From Draconibacterium sp. (GTDB lineage Bacteria > Bacteroidota > Bacteroidia > Bacteroidales > Prolixibacteraceae), in NCBI GenBank assembly GCA_030595485.1, contig JAUVDE010000199.1, forward strand, positions 1 through 6,435: a stretch of 6,435 bases of DNA, in the 5' to 3' direction. Position 1 is the stretch's first letter, and the number at the start of each line of letters is the position of its first letter. The position numbers and the translations under genes were made by a program. The notes under the pieces are model-generated. The model ran no database searches. It was not told where the DNA came from and saw only the letters and a list, made by a program, of their open reading frames with translations. Positions 1-5,757 of this stretch are shown here, piece after piece.

Positions 1-268
1 ATATTCATGTTATCTCACAATGGAAGGATGTAGAAATAGATGAGCTAAGTGTCCAGAAAGACCATGTTCATCTGGTTTGTTCTGTTCCTCCCAAAGTTTC
101 AATTTCATAATTTATGGGTATCCTGAAAGGTAAACTGGCGATAAATATTTTCAGGACGTACCCCGATTTAAAGCAAAAGCCTTATTGGGGCAACCATTTT
201 TGGTCACGTGGGTATTTTGTGAGTACAGTCGGACTTGATGAAGAAATGATTAAGAGATATGTTGTCTA
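1..268 (+). pseudogene. IS200/IS605-family Y1 transposase (TnpA) remnant, partial and nonsense-mutated
   Basis: The frame starting at base 3 encodes the middle and C-terminal parts of an IS200-type single-strand DNA transposase. The metal-binding HUH motif is present as DHVHL (His codons at 63-65 and 69-71), followed by PPKVSIS, GILKGKLAI, PYWGNHFWSRGYFVSTVG and a helix DEEMIKRYV whose Tyr (codon 258-260) sits where the family has its catalytic tyrosine. The frame is broken by TAA at 108-110, where relatives have a residue just before the F/V-M-G-x-LKGK motif; a CAA-to-TAA change would explain it. The usual C-terminal tail and right-end hairpin are missing: homology stops at about 265-268, where antisense ribH sequence begins. 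The 5' end lies outside the window. A downstream ATG at 114 opens a frame to 440, but beyond about 268 it is only the antisense of ribH. I infer an old, immobile insertion. The family call is secure; the exact right junction is not. Confidence 0.88.
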
Positions 269-751
269 TTTGAACGAACGCTGCAAATCAATCATTTTAA
301 TGGCTGTAACCGCAGCTTCGTCGCCTTTATTGCCATGTACGCCGCCAGCACGGTCTATAGCTTGTTGTTCGTCGTTGGTAGTTAAAACACCAAAAATAAA
401 AGGCTTGTTATATTTAAGGTTTAAATCTTTAGTCCCCTGAGCAACTGCTTCGCAAATGTAATCGAAGTGGCGGGTTTCGCCCTGAATAACACAGCCCAAA
501 AGAATGACTGCATCTACATTGTCCATTTCAGCAAAAAACTGACCACCCATTGGTAATTCAAAGGTACCAGGTACATATTTTACCGAAATGTTATCTTCAA
601 CAGCACCGTGTTTTTTTAATGTATCGACTGCGCCATTAGCAAGTGCTCCAGTAATTTGTAGGTTCCATTCGGCTACCACTACACCAAATCTCATATTCTC
701 GGCCGGCGGAACGGAATTTACATCGTATGCTGATAAATCTCTTGTTGCCAT
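266..751 (-). CDS. ribH: 6,7-dimethyl-8-ribityllumazine synthase (riboflavin synthesis)
   Basis: Condenses 5-amino-6-ribitylamino-uracil with 3,4-dihydroxy-2-butanone 4-phosphate to make lumazine, the penultimate step to riboflavin; cytosolic, usually assembling into pentamers or 60-mer capsids. The 161-residue protein has full family length and all signature motifs: the pyrimidine-stacking aromatic in AEWN (W29), VPGTFELP (60-67), GCVIQGETRHFD with the catalytic His95, and GVLTTNDEQQAIDRAGG (from 121) with phosphate-binding Arg134, then GNKGDEAA. The ATG is preceded by an A-rich leader without Shine-Dalgarno, normal for Bacteroidota. It lies downstream of the TPR gene on the same strand, separated by a strong terminator. 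I see no exact TAnnTTTG box in the 121-nt gap, so expression may come from a degenerate promoter or from readthrough. No FMN riboswitch is apparent. The last codon and TAG stop lie at the edge of the transposase remnant, so the C-terminus may have been trimmed or changed by that insertion; no catalytic residue is affected. Confidence 0.96.
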   Translation of the reverse strand: MATRDLSAYDVNSVPPAENMRFGVVVAEWNLQITGALANGAVDTLKKHGAVEDNISVKYVPGTFELPMGGQFFAEMDNVDAVILLGCVIQGETRHFDYICEAVAQGTKDLNLKYNKPFIFGVLTTNDEQQAIDRAGGVHGNKGDEAAVTAIKMIDLQRSFK

Positions 752-820
752 AATTTATATTCTTTTAGAATTCCTGCAGCTATAAGTTACAGGATAAATC
801 GTAATAAACCCTAACTATTT

Positions 821-849
821 TAAACAAAAAACCCCTCCGAAGAGGGGTT
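821..849 (-). terminator. Intrinsic terminator of the TPR gene (UUCG tetraloop)
   Basis: Read on the minus strand, an 8-bp stem AACCCCTC/GAGGGGTT (830-849) closes a TTCG loop with a C-G pair, the extra-stable cUUCGg tetraloop. It is followed immediately by a T-rich tract (TTTTGTTTA). It lies 23 nt after the TPR gene stop and about 70 nt before the ribH start, so it should stop most transcription from the TPR promoter before ribH. Confidence 0.9.
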
Positions 850-872
850 AAATATAATAACTATTGAATTTC

Positions 873-1559
873 TTAGTTCAACTTAATCTTTACGCGAGCA
901 ATGTAACGGTCGGCGTTTGTGCCTTCTGTAGAAGTAGGGTACTTTGCTTTAATGTCTTCGTACAATGCAAGTGCATCTTTCAACTCATCCATCGACTCAA
1001 GCAATGCTGCAGCTTTCATCATATAAACCGGAGTTGTTAATTCGTTATCAGAAGCAGCGTAAGCTTTTTTGTATTGTTTTAGTGCATTGTCTTGTTCACC
1101 TAATTCAAGGTAAGCATCACCTTTTGCACCTTCAGCAACCGGAGCCAATAATAAATCATCGGTTTTGAAATCATTCAAATAATCCAAAGCATCTTCAAAT
1201 TGGCCTAAGTGCAAATACGACACACCTGTGTAATATTTCGCTCTGTTTGCCGACTTTGTGATACCATAATCGTCAATAATATCAAGAAACCCTAAGTAGT
1301 TTCCATCGCCATTAATTGCCAGGTTAAAAGAATCTCTTTCGAAATAATTTTCAGCCATAAACATTTGCGATAACGCTTCGTCTTCTTTGGGTTGCAAGTA
1401 CAACTTGTTAAACCCTAAATAGGCAGCTACTACTAAGATAATTCCACCAACAACGTAACTAATCATTTTCTGATTATCTTCGATAAATTGTTCCGTTTTG
1501 GTTAACGCACTTTCAAGTTCTTGTAAGTTATCGTCTTGATCAACTTTCTTCTTTGCCAT
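873..1559 (-). CDS. Membrane-anchored tetratricopeptide-repeat protein
   Basis: A 228-residue protein with a charged cytoplasmic N-terminus (MAKKKVDQDDN, then a helical stretch to about residue 31), one transmembrane segment at about 33-50 (ISYVVGGIILVVAAYLGF), and a periplasmic part with TPR-like helical pairs at about 105-131, 141-170 and 177-207, each with the A/G-Y-L-x-L-G and A-L-x-x-Y pattern. The topology (N-in, single span, C-terminal TPRs) resembles YfgM/TPR_21 proteins, which associate with the Sec translocon and periplasmic chaperones in proteobacteria; that comparison concerns architecture only and the molecular role here is unknown. An in-frame TTG at 1572-1574 could extend it by five residues, but ATG at 1557-1559 is preferred: it gives the usual MAKKK start and is preceded by a purine run (AAAGAGAGAA). 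A promoter box lies 25 nt upstream and a strong terminator lies downstream. A TPR gene beside ribH and divergent from recF is an arrangement I recall from other Bacteroidota. Confidence 0.85.
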   Translation of the reverse strand: MAKKKVDQDDNLQELESALTKTEQFIEDNQKMISYVVGGIILVVAAYLGFNKLYLQPKEDEALSQMFMAENYFERDSFNLAINGDGNYLGFLDIIDDYGITKSANRAKYYTGVSYLHLGQFEDALDYLNDFKTDDLLLAPVAEGAKGDAYLELGEQDNALKQYKKAYAASDNELTTPVYMMKAAALLESMDELKDALALYEDIKAKYPTSTEGTNADRYIARVKIKLN

Positions 1560-1584
1560 TTCTCTCTTTTTCAAAATTGTGCCG

Positions 1585-1592
1585 CAAAAATA
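1585..1592 (-). promoter_or_regulatory. Candidate -7 box for the TPR gene
   Basis: Minus-strand TATTTTTG is an exact match to the Bacteroidota -7 consensus TAnnTTTG, 25 nt upstream of the TPR gene ATG, predicting a leader of roughly 20 nt. No clear TTTG -33 box is seen at the usual spacing, so support rests on the -7 element and its position. Confidence 0.6.
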
Positions 1593-1625
1593 GTTTTTTT
1601 TTCAAAAGAGATAATCTTATGCTTG

Positions 1626-1642
1626 TATTATTTTTAATAATA
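1626..1642. repeat. AT-only inverted repeat in the TPR/recF divergent region
   Basis: Perfect 7-bp arms TATTATT and AATAATA flank a TTT spacer between the two outward-facing promoters. It could be an operator or simply AT-rich spacer DNA that is easily melted; it has no GC content and sits in a strongly AT-biased region, so chance is a serious alternative. Confidence 0.35.
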
Positions 1643-1706
1643 ATCAACATAAATGTGTTATTAACTGCTTTTTGCTAACAATTCGGTATTGTGAGGCCTT
1701 TTTTCA

Positions 1707-1714
1707 TAGTTTTG
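1707..1714 (+). promoter_or_regulatory. Candidate -7 box for the recF operon
   Basis: TAGTTTTG matches TAnnTTTG exactly and lies 24 nt upstream of the recF ATG, almost the same spacing as on the divergent TPR side. The -33 region has only a weak TTG (1689-1691) at shorter than usual spacing. This box would drive recF, dciA and the mutarotase gene. Confidence 0.6.
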
Positions 1715-1738
1715 TAGCACTATAATAAACTACGAAAA

Positions 1739-2845
1739 ATGCATATTGAAGATATTTCAATTGTAAATTTTAAGAATATAAATGAAGTTAAGGCAAAATT
1801 TTCGCCTAAGCTGAATTGTTTTATTGGTAAAAATGGAGCAGGTAAAACCAACATGCTCGATGCCATTTATTACCTCTCGTTTTGTAAGAGCTTTTTTAAT
1901 GCTACTGATCAGTTAAATATTAATCACGAAGAAAGTTTTTTTATACTGAATGGAAATTATAACCGTTCGGAATCGAAAGAAGTTATTTCGTGTGGTTTAC
2001 AAAAAGGGCAGAAAAAGCAATTTAAACGCAATACTAAGGTTTACAAAAAACTGCAGGAACATATTGGTTTATTGCCATTGGTTATGATTACTCCTTCGGA
2101 TGTAAATCTGATTTTAGGAGGTAGCGACGAACGTCGGAAATTTATGGATGGTGTTATTTCGCAATACAATCAGAATTATTTAGATGATCTGTTGAAATAC
2201 AACCGTGCGTTGTTGCAGCGAAACAACCTTTTAAAACAATTTGCTTCGGAACGTTATTTCGACGAAGAGTTATTGGGAATTTGGGATAGCCAGTTGGTGG
2301 AATACGGCGGGAGAATTCATAAAAAACGAACCGAGTTTGTGAAAAAGTTAATACCGGTATTTCAACATTATTATACCTTTATTTCGCAAGGAAACGAGGA
2401 GGTTGATTTGGTGCATCAATCCCATTTATACGAAAATGATTTTGAAGCAAGTTTAAAGTTAGCCATGCCCAAAGATCGTGCTGCTCAGTACACCACAGTT
2501 GGTATTCATAAAGATGATTTGCTGCTGAATATTGGAAAGTACCCGATTAGAAAGCTGGGTTCGCAAGGACAGAAAAAAACATTCCTTGTGGCATTAAAAC
2601 TGGCACAGTTTAATTTTATAAAAGAAATATCGGGGCAGAAACCAATACTATTGTTAGACGATATTTTTGATAAACTAGATCAGCATCGTGTTGAGCAAAT
2701 TGTGACTACAGTTGCTGGCGAACAGTTTGGCCAGATATTTATAACAGATACCAATCGCGAACATTTGGATTCCATAATCAGGAAAATGGATACCGATTTT
2801 CGCATATTTAAAGTAGAAACAGGACAAGTAGAGTTGGCACAATGA
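1739..2845 (+). CDS. recF: DNA replication and repair protein RecF
   Basis: An SMC-like ABC ATPase that, with RecO and RecR, loads RecA at single-strand gaps and stalled forks. The 368 residues span the usual RecF length. Motifs in order: N-terminal I-x-x-F-K-N-I strand; Walker A GKNGAGKT (30-37) followed by NMLDAIYYLSFCKSF; the central arm region with ITPSDVNLILGGSDERRKFMD; HKDDL ahead of the C-terminal lobe; ABC signature LGSQGQKKT (273-281); Walker B ILLLDDIFDKLD (303-314) with the D-loop; and an IFITDTNREHL segment in the His-switch region. No broken motif is seen. ATG at 1739 gives the standard MHIEDISIVNFKN start behind an A-rich leader. Its TGA overlaps the dciA ATG (ATGA), implying translational coupling. 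Unlike in many bacteria, recF is not beside dnaA/dnaN here, which fits what I know of Bacteroidota. Confidence 0.97.
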   Translation: MHIEDISIVNFKNINEVKAKFSPKLNCFIGKNGAGKTNMLDAIYYLSFCKSFFNATDQLNINHEESFFILNGNYNRSESKEVISCGLQKGQKKQFKRNTKVYKKLQEHIGLLPLVMITPSDVNLILGGSDERRKFMDGVISQYNQNYLDDLLKYNRALLQRNNLLKQFASERYFDEELLGIWDSQLVEYGGRIHKKRTEFVKKLIPVFQHYYTFISQGNEEVDLVHQSHLYENDFEASLKLAMPKDRAAQYTTVGIHKDDLLLNIGKYPIRKLGSQGQKKTFLVALKLAQFNFIKEISGQKPILLLDDIFDKLDQHRVEQIVTTVAGEQFGQIFITDTNREHLDSIIRKMDTDFRIFKVETGQVELAQ

Positions 2846-3132
2846 GAAGAAGTAATACACAATCGTTAAGTGAGGTTTTAAAAGAATACATCAAACAAAA
2901 CCAGATGGACCAAAAACTTAAAGAAGTTGATGTTGTTGATGGCTGGGAAAAACTGTTGGGTAAAACCATTGCTCATTACACCAAAAATATTTACATCCGC
3001 CACCGGATTTTATACGTCGAAATTAGTTCGTCGGTTGTGAAAAACGAACTGTTTATGATGCGCGAAGAGATTGTGCGTAGAATCAACGAAAATGCCGGGG
3101 GGACTGTAGTTTCAAAAATCATATTTAAATAA
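2842..3132 (+). CDS. dciA: DciA-type replicative helicase loader (DUF721)
   Basis: A 96-residue member of the DUF721 family, now known as DciA, the ancestral operator/loader of DnaB helicase in bacteria lacking DnaC or DnaI. The N-terminal helix (LSEVLKEYIKQ) is followed by the compact KH-like core: a conserved Trp and Gly in WEKLLGKTIAHYT (W35, G40), the strand pair YIRHRILYVEI, then SSVVKNELFMMREEIVRRINE and a final strand. This short form, with no long disordered extension, is usual in Bacteroidota. The start codon overlaps the recF stop by four bases, so the two are translationally coupled. Placing a helicase loader with RecF joins two functions acting at forks, but a direct interaction is inference. 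Family assignment is strong; the gene name rests on the general DUF721 = DciA equivalence. Confidence 0.88.
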   Translation: MRRSNTQSLSEVLKEYIKQNQMDQKLKEVDVVDGWEKLLGKTIAHYTKNIYIRHRILYVEISSSVVKNELFMMREEIVRRINENAGGTVVSKIIFK

Positions 3133-3143
3133 ATAAGCTAACA

Positions 3144-4037
3144 ATGAATATTGACGATTTAGATGACAATTTTGGGATTGAAGCCGAAGTTGGATTTTAC
3201 GAAGAAGATGATTTTGTATATGCCATGGTTTCGAACAAGTTTGCCGATGCCACCATTTGTTTGTACGGTGCACATATTACAAGTTATAACCCGGCGCGCA
3301 ATGCGGAAGTGCTTTGGATGAGTCCTGATAGTATGTTTGAATCGGGGAAAGCCATTCGTGGTGGTATTCCGGTTTGTTTCCCATGGTTTGGGCCACACGA
3401 AACTAACGAAAGTTTACCGCAACACGGTTTTGCTCGAATTATGAATTGGGAAGTAACAAATACAGAAACACTTACTGGTGGTGCAAACCAAATTACGCTA
3501 CAACTTTGTGCTTCGGACGAAACAAAAAAATATTGGGATTTTGATTTTTGTGCTGAAATGATTTTTACGGTTGGTGCAAAGTTGAGTGTTACATTAAAAG
3601 TTACGAACCCATCGAACAAAGTGATTGAATATACCAGCGCCTTACATACTTACTTTAGCTTGTCGGGTATTGAAAATATTACCATTGGAGGCTTAAAAGA
3701 TACACGCTACCAAAATCAATTGGATGGCGGCGATTATATTCAGGAAGAAGAATTGCTAAGCATATCGGAAGAAACTACGCGCCATTATTACAATACCGAG
3801 GCAAGTTGTGTAATAAGCGACCCAATTTTTAATCGAAGTATTAAGGTAGAAAAAGAGGGTAGTAGTAACTCAACGGTTTGGAATCCGGGAGAAGAAACCA
3901 GTAAACAAATGGGTGATTTACCCGACTGGGGTTACGAAACTTTTATTTGTCTCGAAACGGTTAATAAAATAAACGACGTAATTCATCTGGAGGCTGGTGA
4001 ATCGCATGAAACTACAGCGATTATAAGTGCAGAGTAA
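3144..4037 (+). CDS. D-hexose-6-phosphate mutarotase (aldose 1-epimerase superfamily, YeaD-like)
   Basis: Predicted to interconvert alpha and beta anomers of glucose-6-phosphate and related hexose 6-phosphates in the cytosol (no signal peptide). The 297-residue protein is of YeaD/YMR099c type: AHITSYNP near the N-terminus, the diagnostic GGIPVCFPWFGPH block (73-85), SLPQHGFAR with His94, SALHTYFSL with His168, and a late FICLETVN with Glu271. The two His and the Glu occupy the positions expected for the acid/base residues of galactose-mutarotase-fold enzymes. The GGIP-C-PWFGPH block separates it from GalM-type aldose 1-epimerases. It starts 11 nt after dciA, so it is likely the last gene of the recF operon, and is followed at once by a strong terminator. 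There is no evident functional link to recF/dciA; co-transcription may be incidental. Confidence 0.93.
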   Translation: MNIDDLDDNFGIEAEVGFYEEDDFVYAMVSNKFADATICLYGAHITSYNPARNAEVLWMSPDSMFESGKAIRGGIPVCFPWFGPHETNESLPQHGFARIMNWEVTNTETLTGGANQITLQLCASDETKKYWDFDFCAEMIFTVGAKLSVTLKVTNPSNKVIEYTSALHTYFSLSGIENITIGGLKDTRYQNQLDGGDYIQEEELLSISEETTRHYYNTEASCVISDPIFNRSIKVEKEGSSNSTVWNPGEETSKQMGDLPDWGYETFICLETVNKINDVIHLEAGESHETTAIISAE

Positions 4038-4042
4038 AATAA

Positions 4043-4078
4043 AAAAGCTGCTTCGAAATTAAATTCGAAGCAGCTTTT
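4043..4078. terminator. Bidirectional intrinsic terminator between the convergent mutarotase gene and ndk
   Basis: A perfect 15-bp stem (core GCTGCTTCGAA paired with TTCGAAGCAGC, extended by four A-T pairs) encloses an ATTAAA loop. On the plus strand it ends in TTTTCTATTTTG; on the minus strand it ends in TTTT followed by TTATTTTA. It can therefore terminate both the recF operon, 5 nt after the mutarotase stop, and the ndk transcript arriving from the right. Confidence 0.9.
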
Positions 4079-4090
4079 CTATTTTGTTAC

Positions 4091-4176
4091 GTCATGCTGA
4101 ATTTATTTCAGCATCTGTTTAGATAAAGATTCCGAAACCCCGTCTGACTAATGCCGGGCAGGAAGTTCGGAATGAC
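4091..4176. repeat. Nested palindromic element (REP/MITE-like) in the 3' untranslated region of ndk
   Basis: An 86-nt stretch bounded by inverted GTCAT (4091-4095) and ATGAC (4172-4176). Inside are two arms: ATGCTGAA/TTCAGCAT (4094-4101 with 4107-4114, 5-nt loop) and ATTCCGAA/TTCGGAAT (4129-4136 with 4166-4173), the latter enclosing a GC-rich CCCG/CGGG pair (4139-4142 with 4155-4158). The whole could fold as a branched cruciform. It has no good ORF, begins just after a complete terminator and ends 7 nt before the ndk stop. Its GC-rich core contrasts with the flanks. This organisation is typical of dispersed intergenic palindromes; multi-copy status cannot be tested from one window. Confidence 0.65.
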
Positions 4177-4183
4177 TGTTAGA

Positions 4184-4603
4184 TTAAACTCTTTCAGTTT
4201 TTGAGAAAAAGAAATCAGCTTCCAGGTTTGCATTATCATCGCTGTCGGAGCCATGAACTGCATTTTGCTGATAACTGGTTGCATATAATTTGCGAATAGT
4301 TCCTTCGGCTGCATTCTCAGGGTTAGTAGCCCCAATTAAAGTACGGTAATCTTCAACTGCATTTTCTTTTTCTAGTACAACAGCTACAATTGGTCCCGAG
4401 CTCATAAATTGTACAAGCGTTTCGTAAAACGGTTTCCCTTTATGTATTTCGTAAAAAGCACCAGCTTGCACTTCTGATAAACGCATTGCCTTCATTGCTT
4501 TAATAACAAAGCCGGCATCGTTAATCATTTTTAATATTGCTCCTGTGTGATTGTTTTTAAAAGCCGTTGGCTTTATCATTGTAAAGGTTAAGTTCTCAGC
4601 CAT
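4184..4603 (-). CDS. ndk: Nucleoside diphosphate kinase
   Basis: Transfers the gamma-phosphate of ATP to NDPs through a phosphohistidine, balancing cytosolic NTP and dNTP pools. The 139-residue chain is a standard bacterial NDK: FTMIKP with the phosphate-binding Lys11, GAILKMINDAGF, FMSSGPIVAVVLEKENAV, the nucleotide-binding block RTLIGATNP followed by AAEGTIRKLYA, and the active-site NAVHGSDS with His117. The residue after IKP, commonly Asp, is Thr here; this is outside the catalytic set and the enzyme should be active. An in-frame TTG at 4607-4609 would add two residues, but ATG at 4601-4603 is preferred as the conventional start giving MAENLTFTMIKP. It is monocistronic and convergent with the mutarotase gene, with which it shares a terminator, and divergent from the DHH gene. 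Confidence 0.96.
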   Translation of the reverse strand: MAENLTFTMIKPTAFKNNHTGAILKMINDAGFVIKAMKAMRLSEVQAGAFYEIHKGKPFYETLVQFMSSGPIVAVVLEKENAVEDYRTLIGATNPENAAEGTIRKLYATSYQQNAVHGSDSDDNANLEADFFFSKTERV

Positions 4604-4643
4604 TTTCAATTTATTGTTAAAAGTTATGATTGTACAATATTAA

Positions 4644-4651
4644 CAAAAATA
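4644..4651 (-). promoter_or_regulatory. Candidate -7 box for ndk
   Basis: Minus-strand TATTTTTG is an exact TAnnTTTG match, with 40 nt between it and the ndk ATG. No convincing TTTG is present at -33 spacing. Confidence 0.55.
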
Positions 4652-4686
4652 GGATTATTTAACCTTTCCTACGAGTTAAGATTTCT

Positions 4687-4694
4687 TATATTTG
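4687..4694 (+). promoter_or_regulatory. Candidate -7 box for the DHH-FKBP operon; argues against the upstream TTG start
   Basis: TATATTTG is an exact TAnnTTTG match. The most upstream in-frame start of the DHH gene (TTG at 4692) lies inside this box, so if the promoter is real the RNA begins around 4699-4701 and translation must start at TTG 4707 or TTG 4716. The leader would then be only about 6-16 nt. Confidence 0.55.
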
Positions 4695-4706
4695 CGCATT
4701 CAAATT

Positions 4707-5747
4707 TTGAGCATATTGAAAAATACTGACATAGAGATTATTACATCGGTAAAACAAGTTCTAGCCGACGCAAAAAAGAAGATTACCATCGTTCCGCATG
4801 AAAATCCGGATGGTGATGCAATTGGTTCGGCTTTAGGGCTTGGGCAAACCTTAAAAAACTTTGGACACGATGTAAACGTAGTTCCTGTAAATGATTATCC
4901 CGATTTTTTAAAGTGGTTTACTTCTGATGTGCCTGTTGTTATTTACGAACAGGATAAAAAGTTGGCAAAAGAATTAATATTTGCTTCGGATGTATTGATT
5001 TGCATGGATTTTAACGAAGCAAAACGTGCTGGTCATTTGGAGAAAATGATTATGAAATTTGATAAGACAAGAATTCTTATCGATCATCATCCGTATCCAA
5101 CCAATTTTTGCAATTATACTTTTTCCGAAACTTCATACAGTTCAACTGCGGAGTTGGCTTTTGATGTGATTCAAGGCATAGGTTTGGCCGATTATATTGA
5201 TGAGCGAGCCGCTGAGGCTTTGTTTACCGGAATTGTTACTGATACGGGTAATTTCAGTCACAATACATCGAAGAATACCTTTATGGTGGTTTCGCACCTT
5301 TTGCAGTATGGAATAAATACCGATAAAATTCGTTCTGAAGTTTATAGCAATTTCACCAGCGATAGAATGAAATTACTGGGGTATTGTTTGAATGAAAAAA
5401 TGCTGGTTTTCCCGGAAATGAGAACAGCAGTAATTAGTCTTTCATCTAAAGAGCTTGAAGAGTTTAATTTTACACCCGGCGACACCGAGGGTTTTGTAAA
5501 TTATCCGCTATCGATAAAAAATATTGTTTTTACAGCTTTATTTATCGAAAAAGATGGTTTGGTTAAGGCATCTTTTCGCTCAAAAGGAAATTTTCCTGCA
5601 AATGCTTTTTCGAAGCTACACTTCAATGGTGGTGGGCATTTGAATGCTGCTGGAGGACTGTCAAAATTAGGGTTAGAAGAAACAATTATAAAATTCACGC
5701 AACTATTGCCTGAGTTTAAGCATCAATTGTTGGAAACAACAATTTAA
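4707..5747 (+). CDS. nrnA: DHH/DHHA1 phosphoesterase, NrnA-like (oligoribonuclease / pAp phosphatase)
   Basis: NrnA proteins are Mn-dependent enzymes that degrade 2-5-mer nano-RNAs and dephosphorylate pAp to AMP, replacing Orn and CysQ in many bacteria. From the 4707 start (346 residues) the motifs are: PHENPDGDAIGS (His31, Asp35, Asp37), ICMDFNEAKRAG, the name-giving IDHHPYPTN (Asp126-His128), GIVTDTGNFSH (Asp179), and the C-terminal DHHA1 domain with FRSKG and FNGGGHLNAAGG (GGGH ending at His311). All metal and substrate residues are present. There is no ATG start: the frame offers only TTG codons at 4692, 4707 and 4716. I chose 4707 because it lies downstream of the probable -7 box and gives a normal N-terminal length; 4716 is almost as good. 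It lies 10 nt ahead of the FKBP lipoprotein gene and is probably co-transcribed with it. Family call is strong; exact substrate is inferred. Confidence 0.92.
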   Translation: MSILKNTDIEIITSVKQVLADAKKKITIVPHENPDGDAIGSALGLGQTLKNFGHDVNVVPVNDYPDFLKWFTSDVPVVIYEQDKKLAKELIFASDVLICMDFNEAKRAGHLEKMIMKFDKTRILIDHHPYPTNFCNYTFSETSYSSTAELAFDVIQGIGLADYIDERAAEALFTGIVTDTGNFSHNTSKNTFMVVSHLLQYGINTDKIRSEVYSNFTSDRMKLLGYCLNEKMLVFPEMRTAVISLSSKELEEFNFTPGDTEGFVNYPLSIKNIVFTALFIEKDGLVKASFRSKGNFPANAFSKLHFNGGGHLNAAGGLSKLGLEETIIKFTQLLPEFKHQLLETTI

Positions 5748-5757
5748 ATGTAAAGAA

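Noticed and set aside
114..440. Open frame of 108 codons starting with GILKGK
   Set aside because: Its first third is the tail of the transposase remnant; from about 268 onward it is the antisense of ribH with no family resemblance.
752..872. Possible FMN riboswitch ahead of ribH
   Set aside because: The gap is short, mostly taken up by the terminator of the upstream gene, and lacks the conserved multi-stem RFN sequence blocks.
588..1168. Plus-strand frames at 588-785 and 965-1168
   Set aside because: They are antisense shadows of ribH and of the TPR gene, with unlikely composition and no promoter or start context.
1654..1662. TGTGTTATT, somewhat like a DnaA box
   Set aside because: It differs from TGTGGATAA at several core positions and there is no cluster of boxes, so nothing suggests an origin near recF.
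1721..1726. TATAAT upstream of recF, like a classical -10 box
   Set aside because: Only 12 nt before the start codon, with no -35, and the phylum uses TAnnTTTG; an exact such box lies just upstream at 1707-1714.
2675..2862. Two minus-strand frames at the recF 3' end
   Set aside because: Antisense to the recF Walker B/C-terminal region, which is clearly the coding frame.
3159..3619. Two minus-strand frames inside the mutarotase gene
   Set aside because: Antisense shadows of a gene with intact family motifs in the plus frame.
4108..4335. Minus-strand frame overlapping the palindrome and ndk
   Set aside because: Out of frame with ndk, which carries every NDK motif; the rest covers the palindromic element.
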